The notes beneath the pieces are model-generated. The model saw only the letters and a list, made by a program, of their open reading frames with translations. It did no database searches and had not been told where the DNA came from. Positions 14,445 through 23,439 of a stretch of 64,000 nucleotides of DNA are shown here, piece by piece. Both the position numbers and the translations under genes were made by a program. Position 1 is the first letter of the stretch. Each line of letters starts with the position of its first letter. The DNA comes from a gamma proteobacterium HIMB55 (lineage in GTDB: Bacteria > Pseudomonadota > Gammaproteobacteria > Pseudomonadales > Halieaceae), in NCBI GenBank assembly GCA_000227505.4, contig AGIF02000001.1, positions 2,672,989-2,736,988 on the forward strand, in the 5' to 3' direction.

Positions 14445-15220
14445 CGTTGCTTACTTGCTCTCGAGCGCAGTTGTGCGAGACGCTCAGCCATAACGCTGTA
14501 GTCCACTTCTTGCGCCCAGCGCGTGGAGCGCTCGTCCTCTAGTTTTAGCGCTTCGCCAAACGGGCTGTCATAACCGTCATCAATGAGTGACTTGTACGCT
14601 GTGACCATTGCGGATTCTGATTCGGCAATTTGTTTGGCTATGGCGAGCGTCTCTGTCATCAGCTCGTCTGCTGGACATACTTTGTTAACCAGCCCAAGTC
14701 GGAGCGCATCTTGAGCGGAAACGAAGTTACCCGATAGGCTAAGCTCTTTTGCTCTGCCGAGACCAATCAGACGCGAGAGTTTTTGGGATAGCCCCCATCC
14801 AGGCAATATACCGACGCGAACATGGGTATCAGCGAATCGCGCGTGCTCACTTGCGTACAAAAAGTCGCAGCCTAGGGCCAGTTCGAATCCACCTGTGACA
14901 GCGGCGCCATTGACCGCGCCAATGATAGGTTTTTTACAGCTACGCATGGCTACTGATAGCGGCGACTCTGTTCCCAGTCCCTCGTCGGTTAATACACTGC
15001 TGTCATCATTCAGCTCTGCCAGGTCTACCCCGGCACAGAAGGCCTTGCCTGCGCCTGTAATAATAAGGACAGACGTCTCTTCAGAGGCGTCAGCCGTCGT
15101 TAAGGCGTCGATCAGTTCGAGACTGAGTGCGCGACTTAATGCATTGTTTGCCTCAGGTCTGTTAAGCGTTAGGACGCTCACGCTGTCTTTGGTTTCGAGG
15201 GTAATAAATTTGTAAGCCAT
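14441..15220 (-). CDS. Enoyl-CoA hydratase/isomerase family protein
   Basis: This is a 259-residue crotonase-fold protein that acts on acyl-CoA thioesters, probably in fatty acid or related breakdown. The oxyanion-hole segments AGKAFCAGVDLAEL (near 60) and GAAVTGGFELALGCD (near 105) are intact. At the position of the second catalytic Glu of classical hydratases the sequence reads FADTHVRVGILPGWG, with no Glu. This is typical of a subfamily whose exact reaction is unsettled. It stands alone between a candidate small peptide and a gene-poor stretch. Confidence 0.88.
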   Translation of the reverse strand: MAYKFITLETKDSVSVLTLNRPEANNALSRALSLELIDALTTADASEETSVLIITGAGKAFCAGVDLAELNDDSSVLTDEGLGTESPLSVAMRSCKKPIIGAVNGAAVTGGFELALGCDFLYASEHARFADTHVRVGILPGWGLSQKLSRLIGLGRAKELSLSGNFVSAQDALRLGLVNKVCPADELMTETLAIAKQIAESESAMVTAYKSLIDDGYDSPFGEALKLEDERSTRWAQEVDYSVMAERLAQLRSRASKQR

Positions 15221-15347
15221 TTCTTTATTTCCTTATCTCTTTATCTTTTTGACTCGGCTTCAAAGATTGATTGTCCTTCCTACTCACAGAGGTCTGTCAG
15301 TCATAGAAATCTGCCAGTTTTCATCCGAGCTTATTGGAAACAATAGA

Positions 15348-15476
15348 TCAGCAAAAGTTGCGCTCGTAAATGGGTTCAGATTGCGTCTTGCATCGCAGGC
15401 GCCCATTGTTGTCCGTATCCCAAATTGCTTCTTCTTCTACAGCTAAAGCACCCGTTTGATCATATTCGTAGCTCAT
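15348..15476 (-). CDS. 42-residue reading frame coupled to the DUF1643 gene (candidate)
   Basis: An acidic 42-residue frame starts with ATG at 15476, overlapping the stop of the DUF1643 gene in an ATGA arrangement typical of translational coupling. It contains a run EEEAIWDTDNNG and ends in NFC. There is no strong ribosome site, and I recognise no family. It would partly fill the otherwise empty 252 bases between the two flanking genes. Confidence is low because short overlapping frames are common by chance. Confidence 0.22.
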   Translation of the reverse strand: MSYEYDQTGALAVEEEAIWDTDNNGRLRCKTQSEPIYERNFC

Positions 15477-15952
15477 AGCGAAAAAGCCTGAAGCGGTGTT
15501 GCTTTTGGAAGGTATAGAGGGTGCTTGGGTGCTCCCAGTTTCGTTTGACCGAAGCAGCTCCATTTACTGCGCAACGTTATCACGAGGGTATCTCTGCGTA
15601 TGCCCTCGCTGTAAATGCGGGCGCCGTGATTTCCCCACATCGCGATGGCATGGGATGCACCGCCAATAACGCTTGTTAGCCATAGATCGTTATCGGGCCC
15701 GACCGGGTCATCGCTTGTTGCGAGCGCCTGAGGGTATCGGCATCTCCGTGCATACAAATTAACCAAGGATATGCCGGCGAATCCCCAAGAGCGCGCGAAG
15801 TGTATGCATTTTCGGACGGTTGCATCATTCTTAGAGCCGTCAGCCGTTGATGGGTTGAGGCCGACGAAAACACAATCATCACCATTCTCCCAGCGGCGGC
15901 TGAGAAAGTATCGATAGCGACCGCAGTCAGAAAAGATGGCGCTTGATTCCAT
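15473..15952 (-). CDS. DUF1643 domain-containing protein
   Basis: 159 residues covering the whole DUF1643 domain. The recognisable pieces are RYFLSRRW near the start, VFVGLNPSTADGSKNDATVRKC (quoted in part: GLNPSTAD) near 30-40, SLVNLYARR near 65, and a conserved AMWGNHG near 105. The family is widespread in bacteria and phages, and its biochemical function is unknown. It is separated by 14 bases from the TerB-like gene on the same strand, so co-transcription is possible. Confidence 0.85.
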   Translation of the reverse strand: MESSAIFSDCGRYRYFLSRRWENGDDCVFVGLNPSTADGSKNDATVRKCIHFARSWGFAGISLVNLYARRCRYPQALATSDDPVGPDNDLWLTSVIGGASHAIAMWGNHGARIYSEGIRRDTLVITLRSKWSCFGQTKLGAPKHPLYLPKATPLQAFSL

Positions 15953-15966
15953 GTTGGTTTACGCGG

Positions 15967-16422
15967 TTAGGGGACTTTGTTCGTTGCGTTTGCGGCCGCT
16001 AGCTTTGCCTTAATGAAGTCTGAATGCGACACATATAACAGCTCGGAAACTTTGCGTATCGCAGCTTCTTCGTATTTATCGATGACACCATCGGCATAGG
16101 CAATATGCCAGAGCTGTTCGATGAGTGTGCATCGCTCTGACACGCTCATCTGAGTGCAGGCAAGTCTGGTAAATTCATATAGTCCAGCGGAGTTAGCTTT
16201 GTCATCACGAGCAGACGCAAGTAAGTCTTGTGAGGTGTGCGAACTTTCTCCTAGGTATTCAGTCAATCCCGCTATCAGGGCGCTTGTTTCTTCCTCGGTT
16301 TCTTCGAAGTCACTTTGAGCCACTTCCAACATGAGCACGGCGATAGCGCGACTGAGGCTGTCTGAGTTTTCAGCCGCCTCTGACGCTTGCGGAACCAGTC
16401 GTGCGAGCCATTTAAAGGCCAT
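15967..16422 (-). CDS. TerB-like protein
   Basis: 151 residues, all helical, with the TerB-type signature in the second half: LIEQLWHIAYADGVIDKYEEAAIRKVSELL. The acidic AYADG..D..E positions are those that bind metal in TerB domains, and the first half contains a matching degenerate copy (LMLEVAQSDFEETEEE). The TerB fold is linked to tellurite resistance and stress at the membrane, but single TerB proteins like this have no assigned function. A strong AAGGAGAG ribosome site precedes the ATG. It is divergent from the sensor kinase-like gene. Confidence 0.8.
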   Translation of the reverse strand: MAFKWLARLVPQASEAAENSDSLSRAIAVLMLEVAQSDFEETEEETSALIAGLTEYLGESSHTSQDLLASARDDKANSAGLYEFTRLACTQMSVSERCTLIEQLWHIAYADGVIDKYEEAAIRKVSELLYVSHSDFIKAKLAAANATNKVP

Positions 16423-16529
16423 GCGCTCTCCTTAAGTTGTCGAAATCGGTAAAGTCTATATTCTGTTGGATCGTGTTTTTATCTTAGCAGGGCGTGAGTC
16501 ACAGTCGTAATTGAACACAAACACCACCT

Positions 16530-18140
16530 ATGAAGTTTTTCGAGCAATTGCCATCCAAGTCAGTCTTCTTACTACCAGTTGTTGCTTTGGTGGTAGGGCT
16601 TATTTCGGTGGACGCCGCTAATGACAGAGCGCAGACACTTTATGACGCACGTTTTCGGGAACGCCTAGAGGCGGACGCGTCGCTTAGAATAACGGTCCGT
16701 GACTTTGCCATTGAAGCGGCGGAACAGAACTTCAATGAACTGATCTCGACAATGAGCGCTCGCTCTTTTGCCGGCGTCGATATCCTCAATGATCCAGCGA
16801 CTGAGACCTTGATTAACTCCTACGGCGAGCGACTGGCGTCGCAGTACATTCATCTCATCGTTGGCTCTGTGGCAGATGGCGGAAATGTATATGTGAAATA
16901 TGCTTTTCCCCGCTCTGAACTAGAGGGTCGAGAAATATCCGACCATCCGCTGCTCGCTAGCTTTGACGTAGGATTGACGCCACCTTTTATCGATCAAATT
17001 GCCTATCGGGCCTCTCTAGATAACGACTTGTCGTATACGTCAGAGGGTGCCCTCGCCGTTAGACGAATGTTAGTAGCTATTCCAAATCTTGATGAGCAGT
17101 TGGTTTTTATCGTTAGGGCGAATGTTGCTGATATTCAGCGAGCTACGGATACATTCCTGCGCGAGCTTGGGCCTATCCCGAAACTCCAGTCGTACCACTT
17201 TGCGCCGGGGTCAGACTGCATTATGCAATACTCGGCAGGTGTAGGTGAGCAACCGTGTCCCTCTGGAAATTTGGACTTATCCGGTTCCGTGGTTTCTGAG
17301 AAGCACGGGGAGGTGATATACCTACTGCCAACCGAAGCTTACATTGAGGACTTTGAGGGTGGGCGTCCGCCCTTCGCCTATACCGAGCTCCTCGTCACGC
17401 TGATTGCCAGTGCACTTGCTTGGGCGATAGCAGTATTTTTTAGGCGACGTTTAAGTGAGTCAGAGCGTGAGTTGCAAGCCTACCGTGGGTCGCTCGACAG
17501 TAAGGATGAGCTCACAACAGCCTTGCACACCATGGTCATCGACAACCTTGATCAGGTGAGTGCTCTGGCTAGACGCGTTAAGGGTGCTGATGGCATCGAC
17601 ACGGAGGAGCGCCGATACCTGAATATTGCATTATCTGAGATTGGCCAGCTTCGGTTGAGTCTGGATGCACAGATCATGGCGGACGCCGATGGACGGGAGG
17701 ATCTGCAGGCGCGGGCGCGCAAGGGCAACGTTGACACGAAAGAGCTTTGTCGCAGCATCCGACGGGAGCTGGAACGGGTCGCCGATGATGAAGGCATCGA
17801 ATGTCGCTTGTTGGCCGACGATGAGTTGCCGGAATCTCTGCCCGGTTCTCAATATTGGGTTGAATCGGCAATGTTGGCTCTGATTAATGCGTCACAAAGC
17901 TTTACCGACGAGGGTTTCATCGAGCTGTCGATTTGGGTGGAAAACTCCATGCAAGGGCAGCCGGAACTGCGCGTGCGATGCCGTGACACAGGCATCAGCT
18001 GGTCTGCTGACGATGGCGATGATCATGCGGCCGTTGCGATGCTTAAAAATATACTCAATGGACTGGGTGCTCAGTTGGCTCGCAAGCCGCTTCAGTCGGG
18101 TATAGGGCAAGAGCACCTTATTCAATTTATCCACGATTGA
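16530..18140 (+). CDS. Membrane sensor with degenerate histidine-kinase module
   Basis: 536 residues. A first membrane helix is at 12-30, a periplasmic sensing region of about 250 residues follows, and a second helix lies near 282-307. The cytoplasmic part has a helical segment (about 320-400) and an ATPase-like C-terminus. The HATPase N-box looks like ALINASQSF near 450, but the G1 box reads DTGISW (near 485) instead of DxGxG, and no glycine-rich G2 box can be seen. The H-box His is also unclear (ALHTMVIDN is the best candidate). It is probably a pseudokinase or a very divergent kinase. The response-regulator-like gene at 18.5 kb is its natural partner. Confidence 0.7.
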   Translation: MKFFEQLPSKSVFLLPVVALVVGLISVDAANDRAQTLYDARFRERLEADASLRITVRDFAIEAAEQNFNELISTMSARSFAGVDILNDPATETLINSYGERLASQYIHLIVGSVADGGNVYVKYAFPRSELEGREISDHPLLASFDVGLTPPFIDQIAYRASLDNDLSYTSEGALAVRRMLVAIPNLDEQLVFIVRANVADIQRATDTFLRELGPIPKLQSYHFAPGSDCIMQYSAGVGEQPCPSGNLDLSGSVVSEKHGEVIYLLPTEAYIEDFEGGRPPFAYTELLVTLIASALAWAIAVFFRRRLSESERELQAYRGSLDSKDELTTALHTMVIDNLDQVSALARRVKGADGIDTEERRYLNIALSEIGQLRLSLDAQIMADADGREDLQARARKGNVDTKELCRSIRRELERVADDEGIECRLLADDELPESLPGSQYWVESAMLALINASQSFTDEGFIELSIWVENSMQGQPELRVRCRDTGISWSADDGDDHAAVAMLKNILNGLGAQLARKPLQSGIGQEHLIQFIHD

Positions 18141-18254
18141 TTTTCAATCTGAGATGCAAGTCGCATTTTGCAAATTAAAATGCAAATAGAATGAGACTCA
18201 GTGCCGATCGCTTGTTAGATTGAGAGCTCAAGTGAGCGAGAGAGCAAGGGATTC

Positions 18255-18473
18255 GTGAATTTACCTACTAGCACCTTTGGCACCAATGCCGCCGGCCCTA
18301 AGCTGGACCTTAAAGTGTTTCTAGAATCAGGCTTCGCAGGTGACGATTGCATCACCGCAGCTCAGCTTAAAAAAGACCCTAGGGGTTTTGAGCAGTGGTG
18401 CCGCGAGCAGGGAATGTTAATCGAAATTAATGACGCAGATTACGCGGAGCCTAAACTGGCGGTACTCAGCTGA
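18255..18473 (+). CDS. Small soluble protein, unknown
   Basis: A 72-residue protein starting at GTG with a good AAGGGA ribosome site eight bases upstream. It is acidic, has no membrane helix, and contains the segments LKKDPRGFEQWCREQGM and INDADYAEPKLA. I do not recognise a family. It sits between the sensor gene and the response-regulator gene, and its last eight bases overlap the end of the latter. A role in the same signalling system is possible but rests only on position. Confidence 0.55.
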   Translation: MNLPTSTFGTNAAGPKLDLKVFLESGFAGDDCITAAQLKKDPRGFEQWCREQGMLIEINDADYAEPKLAVLS

Positions 18474-19212
18474 CCGCTATGATGGGCGCAGTAAAGCGGT
18501 GACCCTCTCCGTAGTGTGTGGTGATAGGATCAACCGCACTGACGTTGGCAACGATTTTTTGCCGTAGGCGTTTGATTACAGCATCTAGCGCACGATTAGC
18601 CGATGAATCAAAGCGTCCGTATAGGGCGCGGGTGAGTGACTCTCTGTTTGTTGGCTCATTCGATGAGTCAGCCAAGGCCAAGCATACTTTCACCTCATTA
18701 CGCGTTAACGCAACGACTTGGCCGCTTGGTGCTACTAGTTCGCGTTGCAGCGCTTTTACCTGCCACGGCACATTTCCATTCGTTGCTTTTGACGGGAAGC
18801 TGACCACGGATGCTTTCTTTGTCACTGGCATCTGCATAGGCGTTGCCATTGCAGAGATTGCCGCAACAATTTCAGCGGTTCCGTCGGGTTCTCGAAGGAG
18901 GAGAGAAACTCCCGCCTGGTAAAGACTCAAGCGACTTTCTGCGTTATCGAGTTTTCCAAACAGCACGACATTTTTTGCGCGATTCTCTGCAAGGTATTTG
19001 GCAAGCACCTGGCCGGGTTGGTCGGCGAGGTGCTGATCGATCAGGCAAATCGAAAAGCGCTCTGGTGACGACCACGCCGAGTAGCAATCACGCGCAAGTG
19101 CCGCGCGAACTGTCTTGTATCCGAGAATATGAAGCGAGTCCGTAAGCTGCTTTGCAAGGAAGTTATCTGACACCACCAGCAGCGCGCTAGGCTTATTTGC
19201 AAACTGACTCAT
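18466..19212 (-). CDS. Response regulator with OmpR-type winged helix and weakened receiver domain
   Basis: 248 residues. The N-terminal receiver-like domain (1-120) keeps the phospho-acceptor Asp in ICLIDQHL. The acidic pocket at its start (VVSDN) is reduced, and the conserved Lys position reads LLREP. The C-terminal winged-helix DNA-binding domain (about 155-245) is typical: LTRNEVKVCLALAD, then ANRALDAVIKRLRQKI, ending THYGEGHRF. It may therefore act without ordinary phosphorylation. It faces the degenerate sensor gene, with the small 72-residue gene between them. Confidence 0.8.
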   Translation of the reverse strand: MSQFANKPSALLVVSDNFLAKQLTDSLHILGYKTVRAALARDCYSAWSSPERFSICLIDQHLADQPGQVLAKYLAENRAKNVVLFGKLDNAESRLSLYQAGVSLLLREPDGTAEIVAAISAMATPMQMPVTKKASVVSFPSKATNGNVPWQVKALQRELVAPSGQVVALTRNEVKVCLALADSSNEPTNRESLTRALYGRFDSSANRALDAVIKRLRQKIVANVSAVDPITTHYGEGHRFTAPIIAVS

Positions 19213-19396
19213 GGCGATGCCCTCAGCAGATTCTCCAACAAACGGACAACTTAGACTAGCGCCTCACACGTCACAAAGGTAGCTGCTTTGACTCCTTTGT
19301 CGCATTTCTCTGGTGAAGAATTTGTTGCAATGACGCATTAAAGGATGTGGATGAGAGCCACCGCCACGCTTTAGTAAGCGCTGCGTGGTATGTCGA

Positions 19397-20692
19397 TTAG
19401 CGTCCTAATCTATCAAGCAAACTGTAAAACAGCATCCCAGCTATGAGGCTTGGCCGACGTAGTAAAGGTCCACCAGGGAACGAGATTGTCTCGAGGCCCG
19501 CCATGAGGTCAAAATCTTCACAGCTGTCGAGAATCGACAGAGCCATGAGCTTTCCAGCCATAGTTGCGGTGGGCACGCCATGACCGGAGAAACCCTGTGC
19601 GTAATAGAGGACGCCTTGTTTGATGCCCATATCGGGCATGCGATTACGCGTTATCGCAAGCGTTCCACCCCATCCAAAATCGAGTCGCGTGTCGGCGAGC
19701 TCGGGATAGACGCCTAAAAGATGGGGTCGAACAAAGTCAGTAATGGATGACGGAAACTTGTCGCTGTAGGTTTCACCGCCACCAAAAATGAGTCTGCGAT
19801 CTTCACTGAGCTTCCAATAGTTAATGACAAATAGGCTGTCCGAGAGAGACGCATTCAGTGGGTTGATTTGCTGAGCAATCTCTTCGGTAAGCGGCTCGGT
19901 CGCCACAATGAAGTTATTAATAGGCATGATGTTGCTTGCGATTGGCGAGTAAAGCTTCTCTAGGTAGCCATTGCACGCGAGCACCACGCGATCCGCGCGG
20001 ATTGATCCAGACGACGTCTGAATCACCGCGCCATCACCCTGGACCTGCAGCCCGGTTGCTCTGCTCTGTTCATATATCATGACGCCGGCGGCCAATGCGG
20101 CTCGAGCAAGACCCAGGCAGTACTTGAGCGGGTGTAAGTGCCGTGCACCCTCATCAATCATCGCGTAGTGGAAGCCCTGTGCCGAACCTAAAGAGCCAAG
20201 GTCAGCCTTCTCAACACCTCTCAGGTGGTGGTAATCATAGGCGGTCTCAAGGTGTTCAATCTCCTCTCGCAGTTCGTCTGTATGCGCGGGCTTGGCCGCA
20301 TAGTGAATGTTGCCTTTGCCAAGCTCACAATCGATGCTGTGTTCTTTTACTAACGACTCGACTAAGCCGACCGCATCCAGGCCCAGTCGCCAAAGCTCTT
20401 TAGCCCTATCCTTGCCATACCACTTCTCGAGTGCGAATTGATCGGCGCGTTGCCCAGTGCCGACATGGCCACCATTGCGCCCCGACGCGCCCCAGCCGAT
20501 TCGCGCCGCCTCTAAAATAACGACTTGCTTGCCTGCCTTGGCCAGGTGCAGCGCCGCCGACAGTCCGGTGTAGCCCGCGCCGATGACACAGACATCTGCC
20601 AAAACGTCGCCCTGAAGGCTACTTTGCTCGGGTAGAAGCTCGGCCGAGGTGTGGTACCAGCTATTCGGGTATTCGGGTGTGATTAACGTCAT
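19397..20692 (-). CDS. puuB: FAD-dependent oxidoreductase, gamma-glutamylputrescine oxidase type
   Basis: 431 residues of the DAO family. The FAD-binding motif VIGAGYTGLSAALHLA is near residue 36, followed by ASGRNGGHVGTG, a signature of PuuB-like enzymes. The C-terminal FAD contact is GFSGHGVPTATMAGKL. PuuB oxidises gamma-glutamylputrescine to an aldehyde in putrescine breakdown. A glutamine-synthetase-like gene is divergent from it (74 bases between starts), which supports a gamma-glutamyl-amine pathway. Other Puu genes (PuuC, PuuD) are not in the window, so the amine substrate remains open. Confidence 0.78.
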   Translation of the reverse strand: MTLITPEYPNSWYHTSAELLPEQSSLQGDVLADVCVIGAGYTGLSAALHLAKAGKQVVILEAARIGWGASGRNGGHVGTGQRADQFALEKWYGKDRAKELWRLGLDAVGLVESLVKEHSIDCELGKGNIHYAAKPAHTDELREEIEHLETAYDYHHLRGVEKADLGSLGSAQGFHYAMIDEGARHLHPLKYCLGLARAALAAGVMIYEQSRATGLQVQGDGAVIQTSSGSIRADRVVLACNGYLEKLYSPIASNIMPINNFIVATEPLTEEIAQQINPLNASLSDSLFVINYWKLSEDRRLIFGGGETYSDKFPSSITDFVRPHLLGVYPELADTRLDFGWGGTLAITRNRMPDMGIKQGVLYYAQGFSGHGVPTATMAGKLMALSILDSCEDFDLMAGLETISFPGGPLLRRPSLIAGMLFYSLLDRLGR

Positions 20693-20766
20693 GGATGTAA
20701 GTATGACGCTTGCGAGCCGTCTGGCGCCACACCATACTGCGGGTATCGAAGCAGCACGAAGGTTTT

Positions 20767-22194
20767 ATGAGCGAGTCGAGGGAGCTACCCGAGGAAAATC
20801 CCACCATTGTTTACACCCCTGAAGTTGAAGCGGGTGCTGGTAAACTCAGCCAGCATGACTATGAAATTCGGCAATGGCTTGAGGACAACAACATTTCAGA
20901 GGTGGAGTGCCTCGTTCCCGATATGACCGGGAATGCTCGTGGAAAGTTTATTCCCGCCCACCAGTTCCTCTCTCAATCTGACCAGAAGCTGCCTGAGTCG
21001 ATCATGGTGCAAACGGTGACTGGCGAGTACACCGACGACCACTGGGACTTTGTCGAGCCTACCGATACAGACATGCTACTGGTTGCTGACCCAAAAACCT
21101 TAAGAAAAGTTCCCTGGGCTCGCGAGCCCACGGCGCAAATAATCGCTGATTGTTATAAAGCATCAGGTGAGCCTCACCCTCTAGCCTCCCGCAACGTGCT
21201 CAAGCATGTTCTCTCGCTTTATGAGCAGGCCGGATTGCGGGCTGAAGTTGCTCCGGAGGTGGAGTTTTTTCTTGTTCACAAGAACACCGATCCCGACTAT
21301 GAATTAATGCCGCCTAAGGGCCGCTCGGGTCGACGCGAAGTGGCGCGAATGTCGTTCAGTATCGATGCAGTAGCTGAGTTCGAAGACTTTGTTGAAGACA
21401 TGTACGACTTTGCCGACGAGCAGGCTCTGAGTGTCGATACCCTTATTCACGAAAATGGCGCCGCGCAATTGGAGATCAACTTCAATCACGGTGACCCCCT
21501 GGATATGGCAGATCAGGTTTTCGTGTTCAAGCGCACCGTTCGTGAAACCGCGCAGCGGCACAATATGTACGCCACCTTCATGGCCAAGCCTATGCAAAAA
21601 GAGCCGGGCTCAGCGCTGCACATTCACCAAAGTATTCTCTCGCTGGATAGTGAGAAAAATATTTTCAACAGCGCGGATAATGAGCCAACGCCCGAGCTCA
21701 TGCATTACATAGCGGGTCTGCAGCGATACACGCCCGATCTCATCAGTTTTTATGCGCCAAACGTCAATTCCTATCGACGACTTGCGCCGGATATCTCGGC
21801 ACCCATCAATTTGAGCTGGGGGTATGACAACCGCACAACAGCCTTCAGGGTTCCGGATAGCACGCCTGATAACCGTCGTGTCGAGAATCGATTCCCCGGT
21901 GCTGATGCGAATCCATATCTAGCCATTGCAGCTTCGTTGGCAAGTGGCCTGCTTGGTTTGGAGAATAAATTGCAGCCTACCGCGCCTCACCAAGGCACGG
22001 CCAACGATGAGAATGTCGAAGTGGCACGATCGCTTGAGGAGGCTGTCCGCCGACTCAACGGCAATGAGGAGCTTGCGCGCGTAATGGGTGATTTATTCTT
22101 GCGCGCTTACGCGGCAGTCAAGCTTGATGAGTTTGAAGAGTTCAACCGTGTCATTAGCTCCTGGGAGCGCGAGCATTTGCTGCTGCAGGTCTGA
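20767..22194 (+). CDS. puuA: Glutamine synthetase family protein, gamma-glutamylamine synthetase type
   Basis: 475 residues with the complete GS fold. The acidic metal sites are in EVEFF and LIHENGAAQLEINF, the catalytic His segment is GSALHIHQSI, and YRRLAPDISAPINLSWG and RVENRFPGADANPYLA are family hallmarks. It resembles PuuA-type enzymes that join glutamate to an amine rather than to ammonia; this is an inference from the PuuB-like neighbour. I chose ATG at 20767, with AAGG just upstream, rather than a TTG 19 codons earlier. A membrane protein gene follows after 22 bases and may belong to the operon. Confidence 0.78.
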   Translation: MSESRELPEENPTIVYTPEVEAGAGKLSQHDYEIRQWLEDNNISEVECLVPDMTGNARGKFIPAHQFLSQSDQKLPESIMVQTVTGEYTDDHWDFVEPTDTDMLLVADPKTLRKVPWAREPTAQIIADCYKASGEPHPLASRNVLKHVLSLYEQAGLRAEVAPEVEFFLVHKNTDPDYELMPPKGRSGRREVARMSFSIDAVAEFEDFVEDMYDFADEQALSVDTLIHENGAAQLEINFNHGDPLDMADQVFVFKRTVRETAQRHNMYATFMAKPMQKEPGSALHIHQSILSLDSEKNIFNSADNEPTPELMHYIAGLQRYTPDLISFYAPNVNSYRRLAPDISAPINLSWGYDNRTTAFRVPDSTPDNRRVENRFPGADANPYLAIAASLASGLLGLENKLQPTAPHQGTANDENVEVARSLEEAVRRLNGNEELARVMGDLFLRAYAAVKLDEFEEFNRVISSWEREHLLLQV

Positions 22195-22216
22195 GTCTGG
22201 GTACTTTTAATAAAGC

Positions 22217-23059
22217 ATGACTACCACCACTAAGACGGGCGGCTCTACCGCATACCAATTTCTAAAGTACGCAGTTTACTTGGCGCTGTTGGCCAATGTG
22301 TTTCTGTTTCTGATCGAAGAGATTGATTCGGCGGGGGCACTCAATACGTCGGTCACTGGCTTTGCGAGCTTTTTTCAGATTTTTTCTACCACAATCGACA
22401 CGGCCGCCTGGTTGGCACTGTTGATCTTCTTTGAGTTGGAAACTTATGTGCTCTCTGACAACACGCTTCGCGGTAGAGCAGGGCAGCTGATTCATCTCGT
22501 CAGGCTTCTGTGTTTGGCGACTATTTCGGTGGCTTGCTGGGGGTACTTTGCTGAATTTGTGGGTTTATTGGGGACATACCCCATTACCACTGCCAACTGT
22601 ACTGACATTAATAGTTCTTGGTCAGTGCTCATTAATCTAGACAAATTCGAGCCGCTGGCTGCAAACCCTTGCGAGGGCGGTCAGTGGCTCGCGTTGACTA
22701 ACTACGAGCGAGTTGTTACCTCTCCCGAGTCTTATCAACGTGCTGTGTTGTTGGCGGCCGTCGACTTTATCAACGCGGCTGCGTGGATCTTGGTAGTTAT
22801 TGTCTTGGAGATCGAAGTGCGTGCTGTGCTGGCATCTTCTCGACAGCTGTTTATCGGGCCTTCAGTTATCAACCCGGCAAAAGGTCTACTCTACTTCATC
22901 TTATTTGCGGCGGCCGTTTATTGGGGTTTCGAGGATGACTTTCTCGATTTTTGGGATGCGGTCTTATGGCTATTTGCGTTCTTCGTTATTGAGCGAAACG
23001 TGGTTTCTTGGCGCCAAGAAGCCAACGTCGATCAATCGCTAGAGAATAAAGCGTTATAA
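22217..23059 (+). CDS. Multi-pass membrane protein, unknown
   Basis: 280 residues with six or so hydrophobic helices (near 14-33, 50-70, 92-115, 175-198, 220-238 and 243-262). Between helices 3 and 4 is a soluble loop of about 50 residues with two cysteines (ANCTDINSSW and ANPCEGGQW) that could form a disulfide on the periplasmic side. I recognise no family. It is 22 bases downstream of the glutamine-synthetase-like gene. Its end is only four bases from the end of the opposing PA3496-like gene. Confidence 0.7.
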   Translation: MTTTTKTGGSTAYQFLKYAVYLALLANVFLFLIEEIDSAGALNTSVTGFASFFQIFSTTIDTAAWLALLIFFELETYVLSDNTLRGRAGQLIHLVRLLCLATISVACWGYFAEFVGLLGTYPITTANCTDINSSWSVLINLDKFEPLAANPCEGGQWLALTNYERVVTSPESYQRAVLLAAVDFINAAAWILVVIVLEIEVRAVLASSRQLFIGPSVINPAKGLLYFILFAAAVYWGFEDDFLDFWDAVLWLFAFFVIERNVVSWRQEANVDQSLENKAL

Positions 23060-23063
23060 AAGA

Positions 23064-23282
23064 CTAGAAGCTAAAGTCATCATCACCAAGCTCTTCTCTC
23101 AGCCGCCTGGCTTCTAGCATATCTTCGGCGCGTCGACGCCGCGCCAACAGCTCCTGAGGTGTCGCTGTCACGGTATCGGTCATTGGAAGAGCGTCGAGTT
23201 CGAGGTTGTCAGAATCATCAAGCGACATGTCGTCGATATTATCTGAGTCTATGGGACCACGGTTGTCAGCGTTTAGCTGCAT
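23064..23282 (-). CDS. PA3496-like small protein
   Basis: 72 residues, very acidic in the first half (DSDNIDDMSLDDSDN), then a basic helical motif ARRRRAEDMLEARRLREELG ending DDDFSF. That C-terminal pattern is the hallmark of the PA3496 family, described as a putative envelope-integrity protein in Pseudomonas; its mechanism is unknown. The ATG at 23282 is backed by a strong GGAGGTG site six bases upstream, so the longer frame starting at 23318 is rejected. A structured region lies upstream at 23440-23499. Confidence 0.75.
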   Translation of the reverse strand: MQLNADNRGPIDSDNIDDMSLDDSDNLELDALPMTDTVTATPQELLARRRRAEDMLEARRLREELGDDDFSF

Positions 23283-23439
23283 ATACACCTCCAGAAGAGC
23301 CAAAGGTACAACTATCAATACATCCGTTTGTTACCGCGACTTTCCGCCTACTTTTGTTTTTTGGCAAGTGTTTTCGGCGCTGGTATCTGCCCTTTTTTTG
23401 GCGCGTCTTTCGTTACCTCAGCCAGACGTTGGTTAGGCG

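Noticed and set aside
20710..20766. TTG start for the glutamine-synthetase-like gene
   Set aside because: ATG at 20767 has a ribosome site and fits the family; the upstream codons fall in the divergent promoter region.
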